A stretch of 64,000 nt of DNA from Bradyrhizobium sp. Rc3b (GTDB lineage Bacteria > Pseudomonadota > Alphaproteobacteria > Rhizobiales > Xanthobacteraceae): assembly GCF_900114915.1 (NCBI RefSeq), contig NZ_FOUS01000004.1:186001-250000 (forward strand), written 5' to 3'. Every line of letters starts with the position of its first letter. The stretch's first letter is position 1. Of this stretch, positions 1-9,550 are shown in pieces. The notes beneath the pieces are model-generated. The model was not told where the DNA came from. It saw only the letters and a program-made list of their open reading frames with translations, and did no database searches. The translations under genes were made by a program, and so were the position numbers.

Positions 1-932
1 GCAAGATCGCGGCCATGACCGTGAGAGCAGGCGCGCAGAACTTCTACGGAACGCCGGTCGAAGCTGTCGCGATCGGGGAAGAGGTCGTGCGTCTGGCGGA
101 AAGCTCAGGCAATCCCGGCTGGCGTAATCTCGCACAATATGGTCTTGGGCAGGCCTATTTTCTCTGCGGCCGCTATCATAGCGCCGAGAAGATGCTGGCC
201 GCGGCACGTGCCGGTCTCGTGGGCTCGGCATCGAGTGCCCCGATCGGCACGACTCCACGATCCTTGCTCCTCCTCTGCTGCATGATGAACGCCATCACTC
301 ACACCGTCATGGGCGAGCTCGACACCGCCGAGCAGCTTCAGCAACAAGCGGCTGCGATCGCGGAGGAGACCGGACGTCCCTACGACCGCGTCGCCGCCGC
401 CTATAGCGGCGGCTGCCTGATGCTCGGCCGGGGCGACCCGGCGGCGGCCGCCGCCATTCTCGAAGACGGGTTTGTGCTGGCGCAGAAGCACGGCATCCGC
501 CTGTTCGTGCCGGTGCTCGCCTGCCACCTCGGCATGGCCTATCTGGAGCAGGGGCTGTTCGACCGGGCGCGCGGCATGCTGACCGAGGCGCGCGAGGAGG
601 CCAAGGCGGTCGGCTACACCTCGGCGGTGCTGCGCAGCTCGATCTACCTTGCGCTCGCGACCTGCCGCCTCGGCGATGTCAGGGCCGCGCAGAACATGCT
701 GCGCGAGGCGCGCAACACCGCCCGCCAGCAGGGGTTTTCGGGCCTCGAGGCCGAGGCCCTGTTCGGCGAAGCCGTTGTGACGCCCGCCTCGAGTACCGAG
801 AGCAGGGCGGCCATCCTTACCGCGCTGCGCGCCGCCATCGCGATCGCCTCCGAAAGCGGCGCGGGGCCGCTCCAGCGCAAGGCCGAGGCGATGCTGACCG
901 AGGTGCTCGCCCAGGGCAGCGAGCTGATCTGA
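1..932 (+). CDS. C-terminal part of a TPR-like helical-repeat protein (5' end outside window)
   Basis: The frame is open from the window edge and stops at 930-932, so this is the 3' end of a longer gene; the ATG at 15 is probably internal. The visible ~305 residues are an alanine/leucine-rich series of helix pairs with alternating small and aromatic residues, typical of degenerate tetratricopeptide repeats. In this group of bacteria such tails often end class III adenylate/guanylate cyclases or large ATPase-type regulators, but the N-terminal catalytic part is not in the window, so that is only a possibility. No signal peptide or membrane segment is visible. Confidence 0.7.
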   Translation, partial: KIAAMTVRAGAQNFYGTPVEAVAIGEEVVRLAESSGNPGWRNLAQYGLGQAYFLCGRYHSAEKMLAAARAGLVGSASSAPIGTTPRSLLLLCCMMNAITHTVMGELDTAEQLQQQAAAIAEETGRPYDRVAAAYSGGCLMLGRGDPAAAAAILEDGFVLAQKHGIRLFVPVLACHLGMAYLEQGLFDRARGMLTEAREEAKAVGYTSAVLRSSIYLALATCRLGDVRAAQNMLREARNTARQQGFSGLEAEALFGEAVVTPASSTESRAAILTALRAAIAIASESGAGPLQRKAEAMLTEVLAQGSELI

Positions 933-1239
933 CGCCGCGCCCGGCAAGGTCTGCGCCTCACCAAACCGCCGGCCCAAAATGCCGAACGAATCTCGTAGGC
1001 AGTACAAAGGGTTAGCTACTGTGCATGGGGTTGTTTTCGACATAATTGGTTGGGCGCCGCCTCCAGACGGCTGCGAGAGGCAGCCTCGCTCACCGCAGTG
1101 ACGAACCCCTTGCACCGACGCCAAGGTGGGCTACCGTCGGTGACTAGCCGCAGGGCCAGGTGACTTTTGATCTCGATTTTTTAGCATCGCATTTTGCCGG
1201 CGCCGCCATGGCGCGACGCCTACCGGATGAGGCGGGGCC
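933..1239. other. Intergenic stretch without a recognisable gene
   Basis: About 307 bases between the helical-repeat protein and the OpgC-type gene. The open frames here run against the strands of the neighbours and look like compositional shadows. A G-rich ribosome binding site just before 1240 belongs to the next gene. I see no convincing terminator, tRNA or operator. Confidence 0.5.
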
Positions 1240-2454
1240 ATGATCACACGGGACCAGTCAGCTTTGTTGGCGCCGGTCGAGCGCGACCTCAGGCTCGATC
1301 TCTTCCGCGGCATCGGCCTATGGATGATCTTCCTCGACCACATCCCGCACGACGTCGTGGCCTGGATGACGCTACGCAATTACGGCTTCAGCGATGCGGC
1401 CGAATTCTTCGTCTTCATCTCCGGCTATCTGGTCGGCTGGATCTACGGCCCGATCGTCGCCGGCGGCTGGTTTCTCGCCGCGATGAAGCGGCTGTGGCGG
1501 CGTGCGGCCGAGCTGTATGTCGCGCACATCATGCTGTTCCTTCTGTTCACCGCGCAGATCGCCCGCACCGCGCGCCGCTTCGACAATCCGATGTACCAGC
1601 ATGAGTTCAACGTGTTCAACTTCCTGGCGCATCCGGACGAGCTGATCGGGCAGGCGATCGTGCTGAAATACAAGCCGGTCAATCTCGACGTGCTGCCGCT
1701 CTACATCACGCTGGTGCTTGCCTCACCTTTCATCGTCTGGTGCCTGGTGCGCCGGCCGAACCTGACGCTCGCCGCCTCGGTCGTGCTCTACGTGCTGGCG
1801 CGCTGGTTCAACTGGAACATCGCCTCCTACCCGCCCGGCACGACCTGGTACTTCAATCCGTTCTGCTGGCAGTTGATGTTCGTGTTCGCGGCCTGGTGCG
1901 GCGTCGGCCAGATCGACAAGGTCGCCAGATGGGTGTGGTCGAGGGCGGCGATGGGTCTGGCCGCGGCCTGGCTGGTGTTCGCACTGCTGATCGTGATGAC
2001 CTGGCACGTTCCCGCGCTCGAGGCGCTGATCCCGAAATGGATGATCAAGGCGATCTACCCGATCGACAAGACCGACCTCGACATGCTGCGCTTCACGCAT
2101 TTCCTGGCATTGGCAATCTGGGTCACCCACTTCCTCTCGCGCAAATGGCGCGCGCTGCATGGGGTCTGGCTGCGCCCCGTGATCCTCTGCGGCCAGCATT
2201 CGCTGCCGATCTTCTGTCTCGGTGTGTTCCTGTCGTTCTCGGCGCACTGGATCCTGACGCAATACACCAAGGGCGTCTGGGAGCAGTTCGCCGTCTCCAT
2301 CGTCGGCATCGTCATCATGGTCGGCGCGGCCTGGCTGCTCAACCGCGCCGAGCGCGTGCCTAACCTGTTCGTGAAGGTGACGGAGGTCGAGGAGCCGGAG
2401 ATGGTCGAGAGCGCGCAGGCCGCGACCGCCGGCGCGGCTCCCGCGAGCCGCTGA
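1240..2454 (+). CDS. OpgC domain-containing integral membrane protein
   Basis: A 404-residue polytopic membrane protein with about ten hydrophobic segments. The N-terminus (RDLRLDLFRGIGLWMIFLDH, about residues 15-34) is the hallmark of the OpgC family: a charged stretch, LDLFRG, then a first membrane helix ending in DHI. OpgC transfers succinyl groups onto osmoregulated periplasmic glucans at the inner membrane; many alphaproteobacterial relatives are annotated by domain only and their acceptor is unknown. The start has a GAGG-type ribosome binding site. A small secreted DUF2059 protein follows after 29 bases and may be co-transcribed. No opgG/opgH synthesis genes are nearby, so the substrate is not shown. 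Confidence 0.85.
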   Translation: MITRDQSALLAPVERDLRLDLFRGIGLWMIFLDHIPHDVVAWMTLRNYGFSDAAEFFVFISGYLVGWIYGPIVAGGWFLAAMKRLWRRAAELYVAHIMLFLLFTAQIARTARRFDNPMYQHEFNVFNFLAHPDELIGQAIVLKYKPVNLDVLPLYITLVLASPFIVWCLVRRPNLTLAASVVLYVLARWFNWNIASYPPGTTWYFNPFCWQLMFVFAAWCGVGQIDKVARWVWSRAAMGLAAAWLVFALLIVMTWHVPALEALIPKWMIKAIYPIDKTDLDMLRFTHFLALAIWVTHFLSRKWRALHGVWLRPVILCGQHSLPIFCLGVFLSFSAHWILTQYTKGVWEQFAVSIVGIVIMVGAAWLLNRAERVPNLFVKVTEVEEPEMVESAQAATAGAAPASR

Positions 2455-2483
2455 AGCATCGTCCGCATTTCCGGGAGAGCCCA

Positions 2484-2972
2484 ATGTCCAAACGTTTGTT
2501 GACGATCGCCGGCACTCTCCTGTTTCTCGCCTGCGGTGCATCGGCACAGGCGCCGTCGCCGGAGGCGATGAGCGCGGCACGCAAGCTCGTCGTCACCTTG
2601 AAGATCGCCGATCAGTACCGCGCATTGCTGCCGCAGCTCCTGCTCAAGCTTCGGCCCGTGGTCGCGCAGGACAGGCCGGAGATCGAGCGCGACTACGATG
2701 CGGTGACGGCACCCGGCTCAGAGATCTATACTCCGTTCGTAGCGTCCATGATCGAGCAGATCGCGGCGTTCTATGCCCAGAGCTTCACGGTGGACGAGCT
2801 GCGCCAGATCGAGGCGTTCTATGCCCAGCCGGCCGGGAAGAAGTTTTTGGAGAAGTCGGATGCGCTGGCGCAGGCGAGTGCGCAAATCGGCCAGGACGTC
2901 AGCCAGAAGGCCGCCGACGAACTGAAGCAGCGCCTGATCGAGGCGCTGCGCCAGAAGGGGCACAAGCTGTAG
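2484..2972 (+). CDS. DUF2059 domain-containing secreted protein
   Basis: A 162-residue protein with a clear signal peptide (MSKRLLTIAGTLLFLACGASAQA, residues 1-23, probable cleavage after SAQA). The mature part is helical, with the DUF2059 pattern around residues 85-130: a segment beginning FYAQSFTVDEL followed by IEAFYAQPAGKKFLEK, where a helix leads into a phenylalanine/tyrosine pair and a PxGxKF turn. DUF2059 proteins are small periplasmic proteins of unknown function. The gene starts 29 bases after the OpgC-type gene and converges on the ABC-2 permease gene, with only nine bases between their stops. Confidence 0.85.
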   Translation: MSKRLLTIAGTLLFLACGASAQAPSPEAMSAARKLVVTLKIADQYRALLPQLLLKLRPVVAQDRPEIERDYDAVTAPGSEIYTPFVASMIEQIAAFYAQSFTVDELRQIEAFYAQPAGKKFLEKSDALAQASAQIGQDVSQKAADELKQRLIEALRQKGHKL

Positions 2973-2981
2973 AGTCGCGCG

Positions 2982-4094
2982 CTAAGCCAGGAATGCGCGG
3001 AACCGCCGCAGCGCGATCAGGAAGAAGATGCCGCCGATCACGGCGAGCGCGACCAGCTGCGGCCACACCGCCTCCAGGCCCGCGCCGCGGAACAGGATCG
3101 CCTGGGCGAGCATCACGAAATGCGTGTTGGGCGCGGCCAGCATGATGTCCTGGACGAATTGCGGCATGCTCTCCCGCGGCGTCATGCTGCCCGACAGGGT
3201 CTGCAGCGGCAGCAGGATCATGATCAGCAGCAGCCCGAACTGCGGCATCGAGCCGGCGACGGTGGCGAGGAAGATGCCCATGCTGGTGGTGGCAAACAGC
3301 TGCAGCGCGGCGCCGACGAGGAACAGCGCCAGCGAACCGTCGATCGTCACCTCCAGCCATCCCTTGACGACGAATGCGATCGACAGCCCAGAGGCGACCA
3401 GCACCACGGCCCCCATCGACCAGACCTTGCTCACCATGATCTCCAGCGGCGTGACCGGCATCACCAGGAGGTGCTCGATGGTGCCGTGCTCGCGCTCGCG
3501 GATCAGCGCCGCCCCCGTCAGGATGATCGAGAGCATCGTGATCGAGGTGATCACGTGGTCGATGGCGCCGAACCAGGATTTCTTCAGCTCCGGATTGAAC
3601 CGCGCCCGCAGCGCCAGCTCGATCGGCGCGGCCTGGGCATCGCGCGTATGCGCCAAAAACTCTGCGACTTCCGCGCTGACGATCTGCTCGACATAGCCGC
3701 CGCCGTTGAACGCCTGCGAGATGCGTGTCGCATCGACGTTGAGCTGGATCGTGGGCGATTTGCGCGCCAGCAGGTCGCGTTGGAAGTCGGGCGGGATGTC
3801 GAGTGCGAAAGTGTCGAGGCCGGCGTCCATCCTCCGGTCCATCTCATATTGCGAGATCAGGCGCGGCGCGGAGAAATAGGGCGCGGTGAACGCCATCTCG
3901 ATGCGCGTCGAGATCGGCGAATGGTCCTCGTCGACGACCGCGATCGCGGCGCGGTTCAACGTTTCCGGCAGCGCCTTTGCGCCGGCATAAACCGCCAGCG
4001 TGAAGGAATAGACGATGAGCACGAGCAGCGTGGGGTCACGCACCAGGCCGCGCAATTCCTTGATGCCGAGCTGGAATACGTTGTCGAAGCGCAT
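2982..4094 (-). CDS. ABC-2 type permease, YhhJ-like
   Basis: A 370-residue ABC-2 permease: one N-terminal membrane helix (about residues 20-40), a large periplasmic domain of about 140 residues, then five or six C-terminal helices with the EREHGTIEHLLVMPVTPLEI segment typical of this family. It is last in a three-gene operon (HlyD adaptor, RbbA-type protein, this permease). Gene order and protein lengths match the Escherichia coli yhiI-rbbA-yhhJ cluster (355, 911 and 374 residues there). The ATG at 4094 lies two bases from the stop of the RbbA-type gene, so translation is probably coupled. The substrate is not evident. Confidence 0.9.
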   Translation of the reverse strand: MRFDNVFQLGIKELRGLVRDPTLLVLIVYSFTLAVYAGAKALPETLNRAAIAVVDEDHSPISTRIEMAFTAPYFSAPRLISQYEMDRRMDAGLDTFALDIPPDFQRDLLARKSPTIQLNVDATRISQAFNGGGYVEQIVSAEVAEFLAHTRDAQAAPIELALRARFNPELKKSWFGAIDHVITSITMLSIILTGAALIREREHGTIEHLLVMPVTPLEIMVSKVWSMGAVVLVASGLSIAFVVKGWLEVTIDGSLALFLVGAALQLFATTSMGIFLATVAGSMPQFGLLLIMILLPLQTLSGSMTPRESMPQFVQDIMLAAPNTHFVMLAQAILFRGAGLEAVWPQLVALAVIGGIFFLIALRRFRAFLA

Positions 4095-4096
4095 GG

Positions 4097-6868
4097 TCAG
4101 CGGGCCTGTTTCTTCAGCAGCATCGCGCCGGCGATCACCAGGACGGGCACCATGACTGCGAGCGCCAGGAGATCGTTGTGGAGGGTGTCGAACGCCAGGC
4201 CCTTGGAGAAGGTGCCGCGCGAGATCGTGACGAAATAGGTGGCGGGATAGAGCCGTCCAATCAGCGCGCCGGCCCCCTGCAGCGACGACACCGGGTCGAT
4301 CAGCCCGGAATACTGGATGGCCGGAATCAGCGTGATCAGCACCGTGCCGAACAGGGCCGCGATCTGGCTGTTCATGAAGGCCGAGATCACCAGCCCCATG
4401 CCGGTCGTCGCCGTGACGTAAAGCAGCGCGGCGAGCGCGTAGGTCGGAAAGCTCCCAGTGAAGGGCACGCGGAAGACGACGAGGGCAAAGCCGACCAGGA
4501 GGAGGAAGTTTCCGAACGCCAGCACGACATAGGGCAGCTGCGTGCCGAGCAGGAATTCCAGCCGCGTCACCGGCGTCACGTAGAAATTGACGATCGAGCC
4601 GAGCTCCTTCTCGCGCACGACGGCGAGCGCCGCGAGCACCGCCGGGATCATCACCAGCAGCAGCGGAATAATGCCCGGCGCCATGGCGACGACGCTGATG
4701 ACATCGGGATTGTAGCGATAGCGCAGCTGGAGCTGATAGGAGCCGGCGATTGCCGCCTCGCCATAGAGCTCGCGGCCCTTCTGCGCGAGCCAGGTGGCGT
4801 GGATCGCCTGGGCATAGGAGCGCAGCGTTTCGGCCCTGGTCGGATTGGCGCCGTCGACCCAGGCGCCGATCTCGACATGGCGGCCGCGGCTGACGTCGCG
4901 GCCGAAGCCCGCCGGCAGCTCGATGGCGAGCCCGATCTCGCCGGCGCGCATGCGGCGGTCGAGATCGGCGTAATCGGTGATAGGGGATTTTTCGGTAAAA
5001 TAGCGCGAGCCCGCGATCTGGAGGCTGTAGTCGCGGCTGATCGCGCTGTCGTCGCGGTCGAGCACGGCGAAGGTCAGGTTCTCGACGTCCATGCTGATGC
5101 CATAGCCCAGCACGAACAGCAGCAGCACGCTGCCGAGGATTGCGAGCGTGGCGCGGATCGGGTCGCGCCGCAGTTCGAGTGCCTCGCGCCGGGAATAGGC
5201 GAGCATGCGCGTCGGATTGAACGTCGCACCGCGCTTGCGCGGCGGCTCCGCTGTCGCGGCCGGTAGGGGCGATGCGATCGCAGGCTGGCCGGCCGGCTCC
5301 GCCGTATCCGCGATCGCCTCCTCCAGGCAGGCGATGAAGGCCTGCTCCAGCGTCGCGGTGCCGCGCGCGGCCACGATCGCGGCGGGGGTGTCCGACGTCA
5401 GCACCTTGCCCGCATGCATCAGCGAGACCCGGTCGCAGCGCTCGGCCTCGTTCATGAAATGGGTCGAGACGAAGATGGTGACGTTGTCCTTGCGGGAGAG
5501 CTCGGCGAGGATCTGCCAGAAGCGGTCGCGGGCGACCGGGTCCACGCCGGAGGTTGGCTCGTCGAGGATGAGGATGTCGGGCGCATGGATCATGGCCACC
5601 GCCAGCGACAATCGCTGCCGCAGTCCGAGCGGCAACGCATCGGGCAGGGCGTCGGCGACGTCGGCGAGGTCGAACCGGCCGATCATCTCTTTGATGCGCG
5701 CGGCGACGGTGTCCGCCGGCAGCCCGAACAGCCGCGCATGCAGGTCGAGATTTTGCGCGACCGTGAGCTCCGAATAGAGCGAAAAGCCCTGCGACATGTA
5801 GCCGATGCGCCGCCGCACCGACATGTCGCCGGCATCGATGGTCTTGCCGAACAGCCGCGCGGTGCCTTCGCTTACGGGCAGGAGGCCGGTGAGCATCTTC
5901 ATGGTCGTGGTCTTGCCGCACCCGTTCGAGCCGAGGAAGCCGAAGATCTCGCCCTTCCTGATGCGGAAGCTGACGTCGTCGACGGCGACGAAGCCGTTGA
6001 ACCGTCGGGTCAGGTGGTCGGCCTCGATCGCGATCTCGTCCTGGTCCTCGGCGCGCGGCGGGATGACGACATTGGTGTAGTTGCTGCGATCCGCCTCAGG
6101 CAAAAGACGAATGAAGGCGTCATCGAGCGTATCCGCTCCGGTCTGCCGCTTGAGCTCGGCAGGCGTTCCGGTCGCCAGCACGCGGCCGGCATTCATCGCG
6201 ATCAGGACATCGAACTGCGCGGCCTCTTCCATGTAGGCGGTCGATACGATCACGCTCATGCCGGGCCGGCTGTCGCGGATCGAGCTGATTAATTCCCAGA
6301 ACTGGCGGCGCGACAGCGGATCGACGCCGGTGGTCGGCTCGTCCAGGATCAAGAGCTCGGGATCGTGGATCAGCGCGCAGCACAGGCCGACCTTCTGCTT
6401 CATGCCGCCGGAGAGTTTTGCCGCCGGCCGGTCGGCGAAAGCCGTGAGCCCGGTGTCGCGCAGCAGGCCGGCGATCCGCCGGTGCCGCTCGGCCTTGTCA
6501 TGTCCGAACAGGCGGCCGAAGAAGTCGATGTTCTCGAACACCGACAGCGTCGGATACAGATTCTTACCGAGGCCCTGCGGCATGTAGGCGATGTCGGGGC
6601 ACACGTTGCGGCGATGGCGCGAACTCGCCATATCGCCGCCGAGGACGTTGATGCGCCCCTGCTGGATCGCGCGAGCGCTGGCGATCAGCGACAGCAGGCT
6701 CGATTTGCCGACGCCGTCGGGGCCGATCAGTCCGACCATGCAGCCGGACGGCAGGTCGAGCGTGATGGCATCGAGCGCCCGGGCCTTGCCATAGCTCAGG
6801 CCCACGCCTTCGAGATGCACCACGCTGCCGCGCCCGGCAGGCAGCTCGGCTGCGGCCGTCGTGCTCAT
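4097..6868 (-). CDS. rbbA: RbbA-type fusion: two ABC ATPase domains plus ABC-2 permease
   Basis: A 923-residue single chain. The first ATPase has Walker [10 protein letters not shown] (residues 49-57), signature LSGGMKQK and Walker [14 protein letters not shown]. The second (about residues 290-510) has Walker [10 protein letters not shown], a degenerate signature [10 protein letters not shown] and [13 protein letters not shown]. The last ~370 residues are an ABC-2 permease with its own periplasmic domain. This layout and length fit RbbA, described in E. coli as a ribosome-associated ATPase but equally readable as an exporter subunit. Here it is sandwiched between an HlyD adaptor and a second permease, which favours export. 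The start at 6868 overlaps the adaptor stop by four bases (ATGA). Confidence 0.88.
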   Translation of the reverse strand: MSTTAAAELPAGRGSVVHLEGVGLSYGKARALDAITLDLPSGCMVGLIGPDGVGKSSLLSLIASARAIQQGRINVLGGDMASSRHRRNVCPDIAYMPQGLGKNLYPTLSVFENIDFFGRLFGHDKAERHRRIAGLLRDTGLTAFADRPAAKLSGGMKQKVGLCCALIHDPELLILDEPTTGVDPLSRRQFWELISSIRDSRPGMSVIVSTAYMEEAAQFDVLIAMNAGRVLATGTPAELKRQTGADTLDDAFIRLLPEADRSNYTNVVIPPRAEDQDEIAIEADHLTRRFNGFVAVDDVSFRIRKGEIFGFLGSNGCGKTTTMKMLTGLLPVSEGTARLFGKTIDAGDMSVRRRIGYMSQGFSLYSELTVAQNLDLHARLFGLPADTVAARIKEMIGRFDLADVADALPDALPLGLRQRLSLAVAMIHAPDILILDEPTSGVDPVARDRFWQILAELSRKDNVTIFVSTHFMNEAERCDRVSLMHAGKVLTSDTPAAIVAARGTATLEQAFIACLEEAIADTAEPAGQPAIASPLPAATAEPPRKRGATFNPTRMLAYSRREALELRRDPIRATLAILGSVLLLFVLGYGISMDVENLTFAVLDRDDSAISRDYSLQIAGSRYFTEKSPITDYADLDRRMRAGEIGLAIELPAGFGRDVSRGRHVEIGAWVDGANPTRAETLRSYAQAIHATWLAQKGRELYGEAAIAGSYQLQLRYRYNPDVISVVAMAPGIIPLLLVMIPAVLAALAVVREKELGSIVNFYVTPVTRLEFLLGTQLPYVVLAFGNFLLLVGFALVVFRVPFTGSFPTYALAALLYVTATTGMGLVISAFMNSQIAALFGTVLITLIPAIQYSGLIDPVSSLQGAGALIGRLYPATYFVTISRGTFSKGLAFDTLHNDLLALAVMVPVLVIAGAMLLKKQAR

Positions 6869-7932
6869 CTCGTCAGCTTGATGTTGAGATTGCCGGGCCA
6901 TTGCGCGGCCGGATCGAGCTGCACATAGGCCATGCCGGGCAGGCCGGTCTTCACATGCTCGATGTGCTGGCGCAGCAGCTCCGGCGCGATATGCGCCTTG
7001 ATGCGGAACATCAGCTTCTGGCGTTCCTCCTCGGTCTCGACGGTCTTGGGCGTGAACTGTGCGACGTCGGCGACGAAGGTGGCCTTGGCGGGGATCACGT
7101 ATTGCGGGATGGCGTCGAGCACGAGGCGAACCTCGGCGCCCATCGCGACGCGCCCGGCATCGGCCGTCGGCAGGAAGAACGTCATGTAGACGTCGCCGAG
7201 ATCGACCATGTTGAGGACGCGGCCGCCGGCGGCGAGCACCTCGCCGGGCTGCGACACGCGATACTGCACGCGGCCGTCGCGCGGCGCCTTCAGCACGCTG
7301 TCGTTGAGGTCGGCATTGATGCTCTCGATCGCGGCCTTCGCGGCGTCGACCGAGGCGCCGGCGTCGATCACCATGGCGCGGGAGGAGCTGATCGCAGCCT
7401 CGGATGCGGCGACCTGAGCGTGGGACGCGGCGAGCGCCGCCTTGGCCGTGGCGTTGGCGGAGCGGTCGTCGTCCAGCACCTGCTGCGATACCGCACTGGT
7501 TCTGATCAGTTGCTCGGAACGATCGAGCTTGCGGCTCGTGGTGTCGAGCTGAGCGATGCGCTGGTCGACCACGGCCTCGGCGGCCTTGCGTTCGGCTTCG
7601 CGCTGGTTCACCAGGCTCTTCGCGGTCTCGACATTGATCGTCGCGCGCTTGAGCTGCGCCTCGGCCTGGCGGCGCTGGGCCTGCAATTGCTCGGTGTCCA
7701 TGCGCGCCAGGACCTGGCCCGCGCGCACGAAGTCGCCTTCGTTGACCAGGATCTCGCGAATCCGGCCCGGCGTCTTGGTCGCGATGTCGATCTCGACCGC
7801 CTCGATGCGGCCGTTGCCGCGGGCGAAGCCTGCCGGCAGTGTGTTGGTATCGCGGTGCTGCCAATAGTAATAGCCGCCGCCAGCAACGAGCACGGCGATC
7901 GCGGCGATGACGCGACCCGGGGTGAAGTTCAT
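6865..7932 (-). CDS. HlyD-family periplasmic adaptor (membrane fusion protein)
   Basis: A 355-residue membrane fusion protein, the length of E. coli YhiI. It has an N-terminal anchor helix (about residues 5-22), then a lipoyl/barrel half ([20 protein letters not shown]), a long coiled-coil hairpin rich in Ala, Glu and Gln (about 80-190), and the returning half ([20 protein letters not shown]). It should bridge the inner-membrane exporter encoded downstream to an outer-membrane channel; no TolC-type gene is in the window. The ATG at 7932 is chosen because upstream in-frame sequence lacks membrane-protein character and would place the anchor internally. First gene of the operon. Confidence 0.9.
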   Translation of the reverse strand: MNFTPGRVIAAIAVLVAGGGYYYWQHRDTNTLPAGFARGNGRIEAVEIDIATKTPGRIREILVNEGDFVRAGQVLARMDTEQLQAQRRQAEAQLKRATINVETAKSLVNQREAERKAAEAVVDQRIAQLDTTSRKLDRSEQLIRTSAVSQQVLDDDRSANATAKAALAASHAQVAASEAAISSSRAMVIDAGASVDAAKAAIESINADLNDSVLKAPRDGRVQYRVSQPGEVLAAGGRVLNMVDLGDVYMTFFLPTADAGRVAMGAEVRLVLDAIPQYVIPAKATFVADVAQFTPKTVETEEERQKLMFRIKAHIAPELLRQHIEHVKTGLPGMAYVQLDPAAQWPGNLNIKLTR

Positions 7933-8179
7933 CTGTTCAAAACGCCGTGAGGCGGCGCCCACTGTTGAGACACGAACGCCCGGCCGCCGAAGGTGCGGAA
8001 GGGCGAGCCCAACATTGCAGCGAATTTTGCATCGCAACTTGATGCAGATCAGACGGCGGCGCGCTGCACCCGTGCCTCATGTTTGGGCGGCGCGCCATCG
8101 TCGCCGCTCGTCCGCGCAGATTGCTCAGGCGGACGAGCGAGGCTTGCTGAACAGATGACCATCCGCGATCCGGGCCGCT

Positions 8180-9385
8180 TTACTTCACCAGCGGGCAACC
8201 GCCATCCTTCAGGGGCCGAAACGCCTGATCGGCGGGCACCTCGGCGAGCAGCTTGTAGTAATCCCACGGCCCCTTCGATTCCTCCGGCTTCTTCACCTGG
8301 AACAGATACATGCTGTGCACCATGCGGCCGTCCTCGCGCAGCACGCCGTTGTCGGTGAAGGCGTCCTTCACCGGCAGCTCGCGCATCTTCGCCATCACCG
8401 TCTTGGTGTCCCTGGTGCCGGCGGCCTGCACCGCCTTGAGGTAATGCAGCGTCGCGCTGTAGGTCGCCGCCTGGTTCATCGTCGGCATGCGCTTGACGCG
8501 CTCGAGGAAGCGCTTGCCGAAGGCACGGGTCTTGTCGTTGAGATCCCAGTAATAGGCCTCGGTGATGATCAGGCCTTGCGCGAGCTTCAAGCCCAGGCTG
8601 TGCACGTCGGAGATGAACATCACGATCGCGGCCAGGTTCTGGCCGCCGGCGACGATGCCGAACTCGCCGGCCTGCTTGATCGCGTTGATGGTGTCGCCGC
8701 CGCCGTTGGCGAGGCCGATAATCTTGGCCTTGGAAGCCTGGGCCTGGAGCAGGAACGAGGAGAAATCGGCGGTGTTGAGCGGATGCTTGACGCTGCCCAG
8801 CACCTTGCCGCCCGCGGCCTTCACGACATCGCCGGTGTCGCGCTCGACCGAATGGCCGAATACGTAGTCGGCGGTGAGGAAGAACCAGGTGTCGCCGCCG
8901 TTCTTGACGATGGCGCTGCCGACGGTGTGCGCGTTGGCATAGGTGTCGTAGGTCCAGTGCGCGGTGTAGGGCGAGCAGGATTTTCCCGTGATGTCGGAGC
9001 TGGCCGCATCCGTCACGATCATGATCTTCTCGTACTGCTTCGACAGCTCCATCACCGCGAGTGCGGTCGCCGAGGTCGGCAGGTCGATGATCATGTCGAC
9101 GCCTTCGGTCTCCCACCATTTGCGGGCGATGGTGGAGGCGACGTCGGGCTTGTTGAGCACGTCGGCCGAGACCATGTCGATCGGCTTGCCGAACATCTGA
9201 CCGCCGAAATCCTCGATCGCCATTTTGGTGGCCTCGACATTCCCCATGCCGCCGATGTCGGAATAGACGGAGGAGAAGTCGGAGAGCACGCCGATCTTGA
9301 GCGGCGGCTGCTGGGCCGAGGCAGGGGTGATCAGGGCAGCCGACAGTAAGCCGGCCGCAGACACGAGTGCTGCGATGGGTCTCAT
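8180..9385 (-). CDS. ABC transporter periplasmic substrate-binding protein (Peripla_BP_6 type)
   Basis: A 401-residue binding protein with a signal peptide (residues 1-24, ending TPASAQ) and the start PLKIGVLSDFSSVYSDIGG that marks the branched-chain-amino-acid/amide binding family. Bradyrhizobium relatives often bind organic acids, amides or aromatic acids, so 'branched-chain amino acid' should not be taken literally. No permease or ATPase gene is adjacent; it must use components encoded elsewhere. It is divergent from a GntR/FadR-type regulator, and a palindrome at 9422-9434 lies 37 bases before its start codon, so control by that regulator is likely. Confidence 0.9.
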   Translation of the reverse strand: MRPIAALVSAAGLLSAALITPASAQQPPLKIGVLSDFSSVYSDIGGMGNVEATKMAIEDFGGQMFGKPIDMVSADVLNKPDVASTIARKWWETEGVDMIIDLPTSATALAVMELSKQYEKIMIVTDAASSDITGKSCSPYTAHWTYDTYANAHTVGSAIVKNGGDTWFFLTADYVFGHSVERDTGDVVKAAGGKVLGSVKHPLNTADFSSFLLQAQASKAKIIGLANGGGDTINAIKQAGEFGIVAGGQNLAAIVMFISDVHSLGLKLAQGLIITEAYYWDLNDKTRAFGKRFLERVKRMPTMNQAATYSATLHYLKAVQAAGTRDTKTVMAKMRELPVKDAFTDNGVLREDGRMVHSMYLFQVKKPEESKGPWDYYKLLAEVPADQAFRPLKDGGCPLVK

Positions 9386-9421
9386 GGATACGTTTCCTCT
9401 TGAGCGGGACTATTCTGTCCC

Positions 9422-9434
9422 TTTGTCCGACAAA
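9422..9434. promoter_or_regulatory. Palindromic operator, copy 1 (FadR/GntR-type)
   Basis: TTTGTC-C-GACAAA, a perfect 6+6 inverted repeat with one central base, 37 bases before the binding-protein start. A second copy at 9521-9533 sits before the regulator. The GT...AC core spacing fits the FadR subfamily of GntR proteins. Confidence 0.7.
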
Positions 9435-9520
9435 GCTAGAGCCGGGTTCCGGCGGAGTCAATTTCCTCCGCGGATGTTATGAATGATGTAGTTTGACGCA
9501 CCTGACGTCAGTGCCTATAG

Positions 9521-9533
9521 TTTGTCGGACAAT
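9521..9533. promoter_or_regulatory. Palindromic operator, copy 2 (FadR/GntR-type)
   Basis: TTTGTC-G-GACAAT matches the reverse complement of the site at 9422-9434 at 12 of 13 positions. It lies 17 bases before the proposed regulator start, as expected for autoregulation. The two sites are 86 bases apart, close enough for cooperative binding. Confidence 0.7.
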
Positions 9534-9550
9534 CGCCATTGGAGGCCGGT

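Noticed and set aside
1131-1379. Small minus-strand open frame before the OpgC-type gene
   Set aside because: It overlaps the OpgC-type coding region and has no protein-like features.
4095-5921. Upstream extension of the YhhJ-like permease frame
   Set aside because: It overlaps the RbbA-type gene in another frame and is Arg/Ala/Pro-rich; the permease has a proper start at 4094.
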